From Paramacrobiotus metropolitanus (Eukaryota; Tardigrada; Eutardigrada; Parachela; Macrobiotidae), in contig NW_026570224.1 of assembly GCF_019649055.1 (NCBI RefSeq), positions 1,922,001 to 1,986,000 on the forward strand: a stretch of DNA of 64,000 nucleotides, written 5' to 3'. The stretch's first letter is position 1. Each line of letters starts with the position of its first letter. A model generated the notes under the pieces. The model searched no databases. It saw nothing but the letters and a program-made list of their open reading frames with translations, and was not told where the DNA came from. Position numbers and translations under genes: made by a program. This document shows, piece by piece, positions 13,240 through 25,640 of the stretch.

Positions 13240-16200
13240 ATGCAGGAATTGGGGTGGCGTCGAGGGAAGTTTGGGATATTGGTGTTCCTCTGTCAGGTTG
13301 CCTTTATCATCATCTTTGGCTGCCTGGTTGACTACGGCTGGGATGCTACGCCGGTGTCACGACGCCCGGCAATGTTCCGGGATGACCATGCAGAACAGCA
13401 GCAGCGTAATAATCCCAATAGCACGGGTCCGGCGGTGACCTCTGATGTCCATCTGGGCAGGGAAAAATTCCTAGTCACCAAAACATCTGTTGAGTCGTTT
13501 TATGCCAGTAAGTTTAAAGTAATTATTTCGTAGCGTTGGTTGGCTATCAATTGTCAATTATTAATGTTGTGACTCATATTCTTATTGTGAGTCTAATTGC
13601 AGTCGATTGAAAGTTCTCGCTTGCAGTGTTTCAAGATATACACGTCATGATATTTGTTGGATTCGGGTTTTTAATGACCTTTCTAAAGAAGTAAGTGAAT
13701 CTTTCCTCAGTGGTATAGTTGAACACGCGACAAAGAAACAATAAGAATAAGCTTAACTAAGAAAGTTAAGAAAGTTAACAATAAGCTTAACTAAGAAAGT
13801 GGTATTCACGGGATTTGAAAGTCCAGAAAACTCTCCGTCCGACATAAAATTCTCAACGAACTGTTCGTAAGTATCATGTGACTCTGTCGTCGAGGCACAC
13901 AGTGCATGTTGCAATTAACAAAATTAGCAATTGTTCGTTGCTTCCGGAAGTCTGAAATTTTCTTCATTACATGGAGGCTGTTCTAATTTTTTTGTGTTTT
14001 AGTTTGTAATTTACAACTTTTGCTGAAATTCAGTGAAAAACTGTACCGTACAACATGCATTGCATTCTAACTAATTAAGATGTATGGCTTGCAATACTAA
14101 TACTGTACTAGTACTTATCATTATTCAAGACAAAAAACTCAAATTTGCTGTTAGTATTTTTTTAGGTACTAGTACAACAATTCATATTGACAGTATGTTT
14201 GCAAATAATGCGCCTTAATTATCTCTCTTCGAACACTAGGCCGCATAATTCAATACATTTGGGTTGAATTATGTATTACAAGCTTGCAAGCGCCGTCGCA
14301 CATCAAAAATGTCTGCATCTCAGCTGGTCAAACTTATGGGCTATATGGATGGTAAAATATTGCAGATATGGATATAGTGCCATTGGCATGAACTTCCTGA
14401 TGGCGGCCTTCGTTCTTCAGTGGTCAAGCATTGTTCGCGGGTTTTACCGGCTACCTGAAAATAACTGGCGCATCCGCATCGATCTGGTTTCGTAAGACGC
14501 TTATACTAATAGATCCTTCTATACGTAAAGTTTTTATAAAAAATCTATAAAAAAAATCTTAAAAAAATGTCCTACACAGTTTTTATAACAAAAATACGGT
14601 AACGCAGCAATTTTGTTGTTTCAGCCTAGTGTGCGCTGATTTTACAGCCGGTACCGTGCTGATCACGTTGGGTGTTGTGCTTGGGAAACTTAGCCCCATC
14701 CAGTATATCGTCATGCTCATGTTCGAAACCGTCCTGATTACTGTAAACGAATGGATTGGCTATGATATGTTCTTCATTAAGGATGTGGGTGGCAGCATCA
14801 CCATCCACCTCTTCGGCGGATTTTTTGGTCTGGCCTTAGCCCGCACCATCCACCGGAAACAGTACTCCGATGCAGAATTCAACAACCTCAAGGAAGGAAG
14901 CACCCTAAATGACCTTTTCTCCCTGATCGGAACCATGTTTCTGTGGCTGTTCTGGCCGAGTTTTAATGCGTGTACAGCCGTGGAAGACGGACGCTACCGA
15001 GCAATTTACAACACATATTTCTCCATTGCGGCCAGTGTTCTGGGCGCCTACATGGTTTCCAGTTTCGTCAAGCATGAGAAGTTTGCCCTGGTACATTACA
15101 AAGTTGTTACAATGCAGGAAAATTATGACTTTATTATGATATGACAACAAGCTCGTAAATAGCAAAATTTATCACTAGCGACTTGTTCGTTTGATTAGGA
15201 TATCGTCCAAAATGCTACATTGGCCGGCGGAGTTGTGGTTGGCTCCGTATGCGACATGTACTTGTATCCTTACGGCGCACTGATCTGTGGTTTCTTTATT
15301 GGTATCATTTCCGCCCTTGGCTTTAACTACCTATCGGTATGTCGCAGTTTCAACAGGTTTTTCCAATTTTAAACCTTTTGGTATATACCACTTAAGCTGG
15401 ACAGAGGTGCCGCAAGCGACAAAATTACCGTGTTAAATATATAGTTTCAATTGCAGCCAATACTGGACAGGAAACTGGGCATCCATGACACTTGTGGAGT
15501 GAACAATCTTCATGTCATTCCCAGCTTTGTCGGAGGCATTTTGAGTGCTATAGTGACTGCTTGTGCATCTAAAGAACTCTATGGTTCCGGGTAAACCTGC
15601 CGGCATTAGAAACACTTACACTTTTAGGTTTTATTTAAGCGGATTTGCATTACGAAACAAGGCCTTTGAAAACGACTAATGTTTCTAAAATTTCAGGTAT
15701 TACACCCAGTTCCCGGCGCACGTTCCACCAGCGGATAGTGCAGAGTACGCTGCTCTCCATGCAGTGAATCCTGATCTGAAACCCGGTCTGGGATGGACAC
15801 CCAGTGTACAAGCCGGTTATCAGCTGGCAGCTATGGCCGTTACCATTGGCATTGCAATTGGGGGAGGAATTATCACAGGTAAAGCTCACCAGGTTCCAGG
15901 TTCCAGGTTCCTCAGCATTGTATTACTAAATTATTATATGGGGTAAAAGAAAAGAAGATAATTAGTAACAAAATTTGCAAAAAAAACAGGATTAGTAAAA
16001 TTGACAAAAGACAGAACTATGAGTTTTGAGACTGAAAAAGGTCAACCCATACAGGCTTAGTGTTGCGGCTACCAATCTGGAACACTCCAAACGCTAACGA
16101 AGTGTTTAATGATGGAATCTACTGGGAAATGCCTGCAAAATTTTCCAAGGAAGAAGAAGCTGCTCTTCGAGATCGCCTCGATCGCCAGGAGAGGGGTCTG

Positions 16201-16311
16201 CCGGAAAAGGAACATTACACGACTGCTGCTGCTCACGGCATGACGCGTGTGGATGTTGTAAATGGCAAAAGACTAAGTGTGGTCGACAAACATCACGAAC
16301 ACTTGGCCTAA
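13240..16311 (+). CDS. Rhesus-type ammonium transporter, copy 2 (Rh2)
   Basis: Tandem paralogue of Rh1. The exons are 13240-13507, 13627-13690, 14366-14491, 14625-15090, 15199-15336, 15457-15590, 15697-15878 and 16055-16311: 1635 nt, 544 aa, all phases consistent. The start is the ATG at 13240 ([12 protein letters not shown]). Motifs are [39 protein letters not shown] with pore His214, and [12 protein letters not shown] with pore His373. The usual GMPG after the second His is replaced by VIPS. Loop 1 carries an NST sequon, the typical glycosylation position of Rh glycoproteins. A loop insertion ([20 protein letters not shown]) precedes the helix with [19 protein letters not shown]. Exon lengths match Rh1 wherever the fold is conserved, which shows common origin by duplication. 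It probably acts in plasma-membrane ammonia transport, perhaps with a different tissue or substrate bias. Confidence 0.92.
13746..13800. repeat. 21-bp direct repeat in Rh2 intron 2
   Basis: The 21-mer AATAAGCTTAACTAAGAAAG-T appears at 13746-13766 and again at 13780-13800, with AAGAAAGTTAAC between. It is a local duplication in an intron with no evident function. Confidence 0.6.
15889..15911. repeat. 7-bp tandem repeat just inside an Rh2 intron
   Basis: Three copies of CCAGGTT plus CC lie 11 bases after the donor at 15879. Each copy contains CAG|GT, which looks like an exon-exon junction or weak splice site, so the tract could offer decoy sites. The position is directly seen; any effect is inference. 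Confidence 0.5.
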
Positions 16312-16948
16312 ATTACAAAAAATTACTTAAGTGTGTGATAGTTTTCAGAGTTTTACCTTGTACAATTAGGATACGGCAATAAGGGCAGCAGCAGCTTTTC
16401 CTTGTTAGTCCACGACCACGGAACGGAAAGACAGTAGCTCAGATAAAGCAAATGTTTACAATCATACTAATTGTAAAGTAGATAACAAGCACGTGGGTTT
16501 GCGGTCATTTCAGATAGCTCCTTCCCAAAGACTAGTTATTTGTACTTCTCTATATACTGGCATCCTAGCTCTTTTGTTGCATTAGTTTACTAATACATAT
16601 TTCTGTGCATGGCACTTGTCCACTGTCCATCCGTAATGGTCAAAACTAGATATCAAAATCCTTTTGGGCTGATGCGGAAGTCGCGAATCACTATGGTTAG
16701 TTCTTATTTTACATGACAGCTGCGCTAAACCGTTAAAGGTTGAACAGAAATGATAATTATATGGATAACCAAAAACAAATATGATGAGCGAACACAAGAT
16801 GCACTTACAAGATAGAGTGAATTATCGTATTATTATAACTAAATGAACAAAAGATTAAATTCTGCTGACGATCAATGGTTACTGATTGTGGTAGTATCGT
16901 GCGCGTTACCATTTAAGTTTTTGTGCCCCTCCAGATCTGTTAACACTC
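16312..16948. other. convergent spacer, Rh2 / aquaglyceroporin
   Basis: 637 bp between two stop codons that face each other. It must hold both 3' UTRs. No canonical AATAAA is evident on either strand and no coding frame is credible. Confidence 0.6.
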
Positions 16949-19141
16949 TTATCGTTTCTTTATCTTGACGTTCCTTGTGAATACTGTCCTTTTCTGTTGA
17001 ATTGTGTTGTTTCGCACTAAAATGATGCCTTCGAGTTCATCATTAAAGTCCGTTTTGGATCGACGATCCGGCACTTCAGGATTAGATTCCGGTTCAGCTG
17101 ATTCGTTAGGAGGCCAGTGGTTACCCACAAATAAATAGTACAAAGCAGCACCGATTAACATTCCAAGGTGAGGAATTAGGGCCGGCATCCAGAACCATGC
17201 CTTGTTAGAGTGGCTGCAATTTAAAAGCAGCCACAGATCAAGGTTTACCTCGGAAGCGGTCCTGTGCGGTTTCACTGAATCCAAGTTTTTTTAAGAAACT
17301 GTCTTTCGATTAAGTTATACTCGTACATACGATATATAAATTCTTACAACGATAGGCCAAAAATGTCAGTGGGTTGTTCACATGAACATTGGTTAAACAC
17401 AAAATCATGCATGCATACAAAACACAAAGTCAGTGGTAAAATTTAAGCTAAGTATCACTTTGGTTTGGTAATAAGTGCCGGAATGTATGCATCAGAACTG
17501 TATAAACTCTTGTAATAATTTTACTTTTAATTTAGAAGTTTAAAGCGCAAATGCTATCCAAAGGGTGAATACATATGAGCCAGCCTCGTAAATGCGTAAT
17601 ACGAGTATATGAGTACTCGTACAGTACGACTATGTTTCGATTTGATACGTACTTATCGATTAAAAAATCCCATCCAAGCAGTACACTAAATATCCGACCG
17701 GAAATATCGCGTGCTGGATTTATAGCCGAACCACCCAAAAGTCCAAAACTCAGCCCAATAAGTGTCAAGAGTAATCCGGCCAGTCCTGGAATATGACTCT
17801 TGTGGCCAAACATACCTCGTTTGTCATTGACAGCTAGAAAAACCAGCATGAACAAGGCGCTATTTGACATCTGTAAAATAAAACCTTCATTACGATTTCC
17901 GTGTAAATTTGAACATATATCCCCCATTCTCAAAACCGGCGTATTCTCGAATAGATGAAGAAAAGACTCCTTCCAATTTTAGGTGCGAACAGTACATTAG
18001 TATTGTACCACATAGCAGCATAAGTAACAGCAATATAACTATTGTAGTTTTGCTTCATTGTTGAATACTTAATGAAGTAGACTTAAATTTTAATATTTAT
18101 AGTAGTACATATATTGATTTTTAATAAAGTGATTATATTTATGAGCTTACAACATTAACGAGACATGCGAGCCAAGTAGCTGAGGGTTGAGATGCGGTTG
18201 CGTAGATGCTTCCAGCCGCTTTCACTTCGTAGTCGGTAGCTCCTTGGATAAAATGGTAATGGGCGTCTGAAAGGTATCATGTTGCGTCGTTACACGGTTT
18301 ACACCAGATTAGGTTTTTGCAGTCAAAATTAATAGTGTATGGCCGATTAATTTAGCTATTACTACAGGTTTGGATCACATCCGTTTACCCGCATAAACCG
18401 CATATACGCTGCAGCAGGCTGCAAACGCTCCTAGATACTGTGCTATCCAGTGTACGAGTAGCTGCTTCCATGTCAGATTTCCCAGGATGGCAAAGACGAA
18501 GCTAACAGCCGGATTGATGTGGCCACCTGTAGTTTTAGGCATATTAAAACAGCGCCTTATCAGGATAAGAAATTTTATGCCTGTAGAGTATCCGGCTAAG
18601 CCGCTAAGGTTTGACGGCGGCACAGACCAAAATTATAACAAAGAAATCAAGCGGTAAGTGACAATTTCATGTATGCACCTGATGTTCCGCTCGCAACATA
18701 CATTCCCAAAGCTAACCCGATTCCTTCACCGACAGTTACAACGAAAAAATTTGGAGCTTCCCCGGCAAGAAACGTTTCTCGTGACCCTAAGATAATTTGT
18801 GCCAAGCATCCAACGACGCATATCTAAAAAAGAGTTATACAGAGTAGTTAGTTTATTCAATAAACACACTGTACAATTCGAAATGCAAATGGCAAGCAAA
18901 GCAGTCTTATGAATTCACTACATCCGTCAATTTACCAAAAGCCTTAGCATGACAAATCTCGCAGAAGAACGTTGTATTTGTGCTAGTCATTTTTTTGCAA
19001 GATGTGTCTGATTACAGAAACTGGATTTAGCATGCTGATTTTGCTTCTACTCACCACAAAAATATAAGTACCTAACGCTTCCGCAAAGAAACGGCGACCC
19101 AAATCATTCCGGACAAAGCAGTGTGGTCTCTCGTTATCCAT
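16949..19141 (-). CDS. aquaglyceroporin (MIP family)
   Basis: A six-helix MIP channel that passes water plus glycerol or urea through the plasma membrane. The exons in coding order are 19141-19055, 18823-18679, 18526-18389, 18266-18151, 17870-17653 and 17213-16949: 969 nt, 322 aa, phases closed. The start is ATG (MDNERPHCF). Domain marks: LGRRFFAEALGTYIFV in helix 1, GTSGGHINPAVSF with NPA box 1 at residues 82-84, AGSIYATASQPS in the long loop, and GGSAINPARDISGR with NPA box 2 at 213-215, filter Arg216 and Asp217. The Asp after NPAR is the family signature of glycerol-permeable members, as opposed to water-only aquaporins. The ~50-residue C-terminal tail is charged and unconserved. The gene lies tail to tail with Rh2, so three solute channels are adjacent. 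Confidence 0.92.
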
Positions 19142-20520
19142 GTACAGTTACGTGTTAACAGTACACTTATTATGATAGGGATCCTCAAGTTACGAAAGAA
19201 ATTCGTGTTAGGATGAAAAAGTTTAAATGGAAAAACAGCCACCTTCGTATCAACAAACCAAATCCTTTGTAATCGTAAGGAAATTGTTATCCTTGTACAT
19301 GTCACGAAATTACTCCAAGGAAATATGCAAAATATTCTTCGTATATAAACCAATCAACGTCAGTGCGAATTGCAGCAAATAAAATGTTTGCAAAAATTTA
19401 CAAACAGCGGACTCATATGCAGACGTATGTTGCAAGCTTACAACGCTTCGTAATTAATTAACAAAGGAAATGGCTTTAAAATCTTGCACTTTAGTCCTGC
19501 ACTTTTGCTAGTTGATAATATCAGCGTAATCTGATCGAGAAAAGAAAACCAAAATCACGACAACCAACGGTTTATTAGTCATTTGCTAGCTCACATTCGC
19601 TGTCTCCCTTTTTTGATCCTGCAAAATGTATCCTCTCCTTACAACTCATAAACCGCGGTTTTGCGTGACGAATCTTGCAGTGTAACTGCAAACAATTACA
19701 TCACATATTTAAAAGCGCGAACCACAGTCTGGAGCCATTGTATGTACGGCATTGTATAGCGTAGACGTTGCACAGGCAATACAAACAGATTCGGGAAGTG
19801 CTCGCATACATCAACAAGCTAAACAGTTTCTTGCTTGGTTGATTATTCGTGTTCATAACATTGTTACGGAGTTAGCAGTAGTTAAGCAAGCCGATCTCCA
19901 CATGTGAATGGCTAACGCATTTATAGGAATATTTGTATGTTATATATAGTTATTATTTTGTGACCATATTACTGTTGGTGTAAAGTTGTAAACTGTAAAA
20001 CTTTAGCGTGCATCTATTCGTTAGGTCATCTATTTTATACAATTATAATAAAGTTTGCGTAAAATATTTTTCATAATATACACCTGTACAACAACTAAAA
20101 AAAATCATTTAACTAGGTAATAGCATTTTGTTCATCGCTCACAGTCTATAAGGCAAGTATCGCACGGCACATAACTTATTTATTTGGTTTCTACAAAGCA
20201 TATTGACCCTTCAGCTGCGCGCATACGAATATATGGAATACATGTAGCTGCCATGCAGGAATAAAAAATGTGAAAATATTAATTAGAATTTGCCACACTT
20301 CCGGTTCGACATGGACAATGAATTCAAGGAGCATACTAGTGTAACGCTTAAGCGAATGATGAGATGGTGTATTAATCGAAGTGGACATCAAAACGATTGT
20401 TGTCACTGCCCTATGCCATATGATCAGATTCGCGGAAATCCGGCGGGCATCCCAAAATTTGTAGGCTGACATTGAGGACAGGCATTAACTTCTCTCTTGG
20501 CCAACCGACGTTCCGCCCGT
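19142..20520. other. spacer upstream of the aquaglyceroporin
   Basis: 1.4 kb between the aquaglyceroporin start and the allatostatin stop, both on the minus strand. A minus-strand AATAAA (TTTATT at 20179-20184) lies about 340 nt beyond the proposed neuropeptide stop and may be its poly(A) signal. The rest should include the channel's promoter. No coding block is seen. Confidence 0.5.
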
Positions 20521-22025
20521 TTACTGATGTTGACCTGATTAAAAATGACACAGATGTAATGACAAGATGACGTAATATTAATGATCACTGGCGTCAATGG
20601 TCCGTTTCACATTTTCCGCCTTTGTAGTTCAATGGGAAACGAACTTCTTTTATTGAAATTTTTTCGTGAAACTGTACTTCTACATCTACATACAAACTTG
20701 TACGCACACACAGCATGTTACCGTGTTGAGCAAGGACGCCAGTTAATTAGTAGCTGTAATCAGAGGAACTGAAAATTTGATAAAAATAAAAATTCTGTAA
20801 CCTACCTTTTCAAGATTGAACAATGCCGTGAGAAATCGGAAAGCAGATAGAAGAGCAATATACTCGTATATGTATTACTCATATGGCTGCCCACTAGTGG
20901 CTATAGATAGAATACATGAAGTAAGTATGCGTAAACTGGTACCTGTTTCGAGTGGCGCCGGTTTGGGATCTATGGCTGTAACCGGGGGATTTCGATGGGC
21001 TTGGATGGCAATGTCACGTTTTCCCAGACCAAAAGAATAAAAGGACTTCCGCGGATCGGCAGCTCGTTTACCTAGCCCGAAGCTGTATGCGCCGCGCCCA
21101 CTGCGCTTTTCTGCTTCATTGTCCCACAGGTAATCCGGCTCATATGGGCCTTCGAAATCGGCCATCTCGTCGTTCACCATGCCGGCCGCGTATAACCACA
21201 TGTATCAGAATCTAAACCATAATCACGTCATTATAAAAATCAAATATGCATGGTGTTGAATGGTGTTAGGAGCAAAAAATACAACACGTATGTTTGATAA
21301 CCGAAATATTTTACATTTAGCAGTGACGTCAACACTGTTGTACTATGCACTAATTTCTCTACTGCGATGTGTCCTCTCCATTCAAATAAGTATCACACGT
21401 TACGAACGTACATCGCAAGGGCCTACGTAAGTTGTAAATGTTTAATTAGAAACCTTTAATAAGCAAAAGCCATCAAAATAGCAAAAAAGCAAGTGCGGGC
21501 ACAATACATCGTAGTTTAAATTAGAATAGTTCCATCAGTGGAAACAATAAATAAGGTACACTGCTTCCACAATTGCATTTGAACTGCGTAAACGTTCATG
21601 TTCGTCATTCAATGAGTAGCTTCGTATTATACTTGTATAAGTAGGAGTTTTGTAATTTTCAATTTACATTATCAGTTAGTTTAGAAACATCTGGGACAAA
21701 AAATTTTTCACCACGCAGGCATATGTTAGAGGAAAAAAGCACTCCCTGAGTACGGCATATAACCGATCATGAAACGATGTTAATAAGAAACTAAGAATAA
21801 TTAAAAATATCGTCATAATATACCATGCGACTGATCGACATATTGCGCTCCCAAGTAATACTAGTATTACTATTACCGATAAACGGGTGGTATTTCTCAC
21901 CTTTTGCCCAAGCCCATGTTGTACAGATATTTGTCGTATTGTCCACAATGCACCAGCGCACAGAATGACAGGAGCGCCACTAGAAATGTTGCTATCAGAT
22001 AGGACTGAGAATGAGCGGTCGCCAT
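20521..22025 (-). CDS. allatostatin A neuropeptide precursor, with one in-frame TGA
   Basis: Precursor of secreted, amidated neuropeptides of the allatostatin A (FGLamide) family, which act on galanin-like GPCRs in arthropods. Exon 1 (22025-21901) encodes a signal peptide (hydrophobic core YLIATFLVALLSFCALVHC) followed directly by QYDKYLYNMGLGK-R. Exon 2 (21211-20943) encodes an acidic spacer ending AEKR, then SGRGAYSFGLGKR and AADPRKSFYSFGLGKR. Gly is the amide donor and KR the cleavage site. Exon 3 (20534-20521) adds GQHQ and a TAA; its acceptor TTTAATCAG fits the phase, but the assignment is weak. The donor after exon 1 (AAAAG|GTGAGA, phase 2) matches the phase of the only good acceptor (GGTTTAG), yet that join reads AGA-TTC-TGA before the spacer, a stop at 21207-21205. 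Possible reasons are a base error, an allele, readthrough, a missed exon or a decaying gene. Three peptides is a low number for the family. Confidence 0.78.
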
Positions 22026-24725
22026 TTTTCCAAAATCAAAAGGTCACTTTTCAAAGCACTTTTCAAACGAGCAGGAAGAGCACAGCCAAATCACCACCAA
22101 GAGCTGTAAAAATGAATGCGAAGTGTAATGATTACCAGCTACTGTTTTTCAAGCATAAAAGATACAAGTAATCAAGGAAAACGTTTATTTGAGTTGTAAA
22201 CCAAACTGCTGCAAGATCAACGTCATCGGTGCAGTATGACCCTATATAATCTATTTTATACGCATACTGTTTTCTCCATCATTCTAATAGGATCAAACCC
22301 GGGTATTCTAATCCCACCGTAATCTACACCAACGATTCGAATAGCTTCTTCTTTAGCACCGAGAGTATCATTGAATTCTTGACGTATTCTATTAGGAAAA
22401 AGCACTTAAAAGGATGGTTTCGGTTTACGCGCGCGCTCCTGTTGTCTGAATGGAAATTTATGTAAAACACCCGTTTAACTAATACAATTGTACAATGTAC
22501 AACATAAGGTGCAGCTGCCGCCATGACAAGGAATTTACCGTCTCACTGGGACTGCAGTTGAAGTCAATCCCTATGTTTTCTCACTGCACACAAAAGACTA
22601 GAGACAAAGCTAATCAAGCACGTCTCTTTTGCAACAGATTCCCACTAGCATAGTGGCAGTGATCTGTATGAATTACAGTTATTTACAGACAAACCGGAGA
22701 AATTTATACTCACAGGGGGATCAAAACCACTCAATTTTAAATCAAATACAACGGGATATGCTGACAGACTCGAAAAGAAAACTAAATCGTCCGGATGATT
22801 GGCGCAAATGATCTATTCCATTGCGTCGATCGTGGGAAATGAACTGCGCCGACTGTGGACACGCCAGCTGCACTTCTACCAAATTTTGCTTAGATAGTTA
22901 TAACACTGACTCATATATATAGTGAATAGACTTATTGTTTTATCTGGGCTGATCACCGGGAATTAAAGCCGAAAAAGCAACACAATCACAGTTTGCTTAA
23001 CGGGCCATAAAAAATGGGGATGAACCCGAGTCTTAGTATCGGCGACTGTGATTGGTTTGCCGGCAAAAATTGTTCAGGGAAAAGCCGTAAAACCAGGAGT
23101 TGAAAACTATTGTTTGACGCCGGTAGCCGCAATACGCGTTTAATATGATCCCGTAAATTAAATCGGCTCTTTTCGTGCCCATCACAGTACAAGAAAATAA
23201 ATCATGCTTTATCGTTAGGCGGGCCAACCGCTACCGGGACATCTATATCTGGTCAAAATGGGAATGATTACTTCCTGGTTGTAAACGACATCCCCACTTT
23301 AGCCCAGCTCTTGTCGGCTACGGCGCTTATTTAATTACTTCCCCCAATAAAATATTCCGCTTACGCAGAGCGCTGATCACTGTTCTCGGCAGCCTCCGAT
23401 AATGAGACGCTATCGGACTACGGCATTCTCCCGAAATAGATTCGCTCGTTGCTACTGGTAAAGAACTGTGATTACGGAATTCATTAGAGTTTTAATTTGG
23501 ATCCATAACTGACCTGCCAAACCCACCACTTCGTTGCGTCTGGTAGACATAGAAGTATGCATCGTATTAAAACATTCATCACACAATACATCTATGCGAC
23601 GAGTACAGTAAGTACTGCCGGCACTTCTAGATCTACAGAAGTGACCTTCGCACATATATTGCAACACATGTTGCCTTTTCCCTAAATCTTCTGCGATTGA
23701 ACCGCTAGTGAACTATTCAATATTTAAACTGGGACTCGTGATCGGGATTGAGTTCATGAATAAAAGATTCGTTAGTACACGGTAGACGACATAAATTGCG
23801 AAGCATTCGAGCTTAGTCGCAGCATGCGTATAAGTTAAAGTTTCATCGCCTTACTCATTTCGCAGTAGGTTGTAACAAAAAATGTAAAACGAGACCGATA
23901 AAAACTGTTGCTGATTACTTCCGGATCGTGTCAAGGCAGGCTTCGTTACCTAGTCAATTTGGCATGAATATTATTTTTTAAAAAAATTCACGGTATCTAT
24001 CCAGATGTAATATATATTACGGTATTGTTATTGCTTGAATAAAAACTCTTTCTAATGTTCGCTTTTGAGACTTGATGGACGCATGCTGGATTACTGACAC
24101 AGGCTTGTGCTTATACGAATATTCTAACAATGGAGCAACCTCATTAAATTTTAACTGATTAACAAATATGTAGCATTAGCTGGCTGTTTGTTGGCTGTTG
24201 TTAACCTTAATAAAGAGTAGGATGAGTTTATTGCCCTTCAATTTTTTATCGCTAAATAAAAGAAAAACTGCTCATATTGAAATTTGCATTAATTTTATAC
24301 TCATAACTTAACTAATAACTTGCAGTTACAGATGCAGTTTTCACGGCCACTTCAAGCGCGGCGATGGTATATGGTATATTACCAACTCATCGCAAGTTTT
24401 GATGGGACGGATTAGGTGTTATGATGCACAGACCGTTGACCTCTCCATGAAATGTTCGGCACACATACGAGTAATGCTGCAAGATAATTATGACCTTGTA
24501 GGGCTAACCAATAACGTTTTTTGTACCATATTCATCCTGTCCATATCTGAGCAGGGTATCAGGGATAATTTCATTTGGCATTGAGTGTGGAATAGGCGTA
24601 TATGCCGTTTAGCGTATCGTGACCTTAATTGTTTTTCCATTAACGCTGAACCCGTTCGTGCATGGAAAATGTACTATCCGTAGCCATATACTGTAGTCTG
24701 TGTGCAGAACCACAGCCCAATAATG

Positions 24726-24765
24726 CTACTACATATTTGGCTGTACAGCCAAAAATACGTAGTAG
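24726..24765. repeat. 40-nt near-perfect palindrome
   Basis: CTACTAC ... GTAGTAG arms enclose TATTTGGCTG / CAGCCAAAAATA around a central GTAC at about 24742-24745. Only a couple of positions mispair. A second GTAGTAG follows at 24771. Cruciform-prone; function unknown. Confidence 0.6.
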
Positions 24766-25596
24766 TTTACGTAGTAGTACCACATGTGGTTACACTATGA
24801 TGTGTCGGTTGTGTCCTGTCCTCTGTGACTACCACTAGAAACAAAGCTGGTAGTTATGAAAACCTGTCTCATAGTTGTTCATAACATTAAAATTGGGAAT
24901 CTGAGCACTTTATTGGTACCGTACTGGTACGCACGCATCTCGCTAAATCTACAGTCATCAGTTGGTGATAAACTATAACGCAATTTTTACATTGGTACAT
25001 GTGTTCTTGTTCTCGATGTTTTATAACGTTATTAAACTGATTGATCTGCTGGCGATTCAGATAATGCAAGACGTTTTGAACTCACAATCAGTAAGTCGGT
25101 AGTGCGTAAATTACTTCTCGGTACTATAGTACTAATCTGACCAATTAAAGACTTACCTTTCTTAAAACGAATCCAACTTCAACACAAAGGCCGGAAAACT
25201 GACAAGACCACAACTATAGATCAATCTAAAACATTAGGATATTTTTTGTAATCTCGTAAGAAGCAAACGGAGTTGGTACATGTACAATACTGGTACGTTG
25301 CTATTTGCAAAGAAGCGATAAGGCCGGTAGTTAAAACAATATGGAAGTCACAAAGCAATAACACACGATACAGTGGCAGAAAAATGAAAGTTACATAAAT
25401 ATGTTAAAGACGGGGCTCGTTATGCGGGAAGTAAAATTAAAACAAGAACACCGAAGGTATCGTAAATGCAGTTTTTATATATGATTTGTACGAGTACTTA
25501 CTACTATAGTGCGGATCCCGATGGAAATGGGCAGTATATGCGGAATCTGGGCGTAATAACGTGAAAACGCCGCCTTGAGCTATCAGTGACTTCAAA

Positions 25597-25640
25597 CCGC
25601 CGCAATGTCTGTATAACACACCGCCGCAATGTCTGTATAA
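25597..25640. repeat. 20-bp unit repeated twice
   Basis: CCGCCGCAATGTCTGTATAA occurs at 25597-25616 and 25621-25640, separated by CACA. It is a minisatellite-like duplication with no coding context. Confidence 0.7.

Noticed and set aside
23452-23667. Minus-strand frame with LCDECFNTM, like the C-x-x-C-x-N core of CHH/ITP hormones
   Set aside because: The remaining cysteines do not match the family: the Cys expected 12 residues after the CxxC is missing and the first spacing is wrong. There is also no signal-peptide exon nearby.
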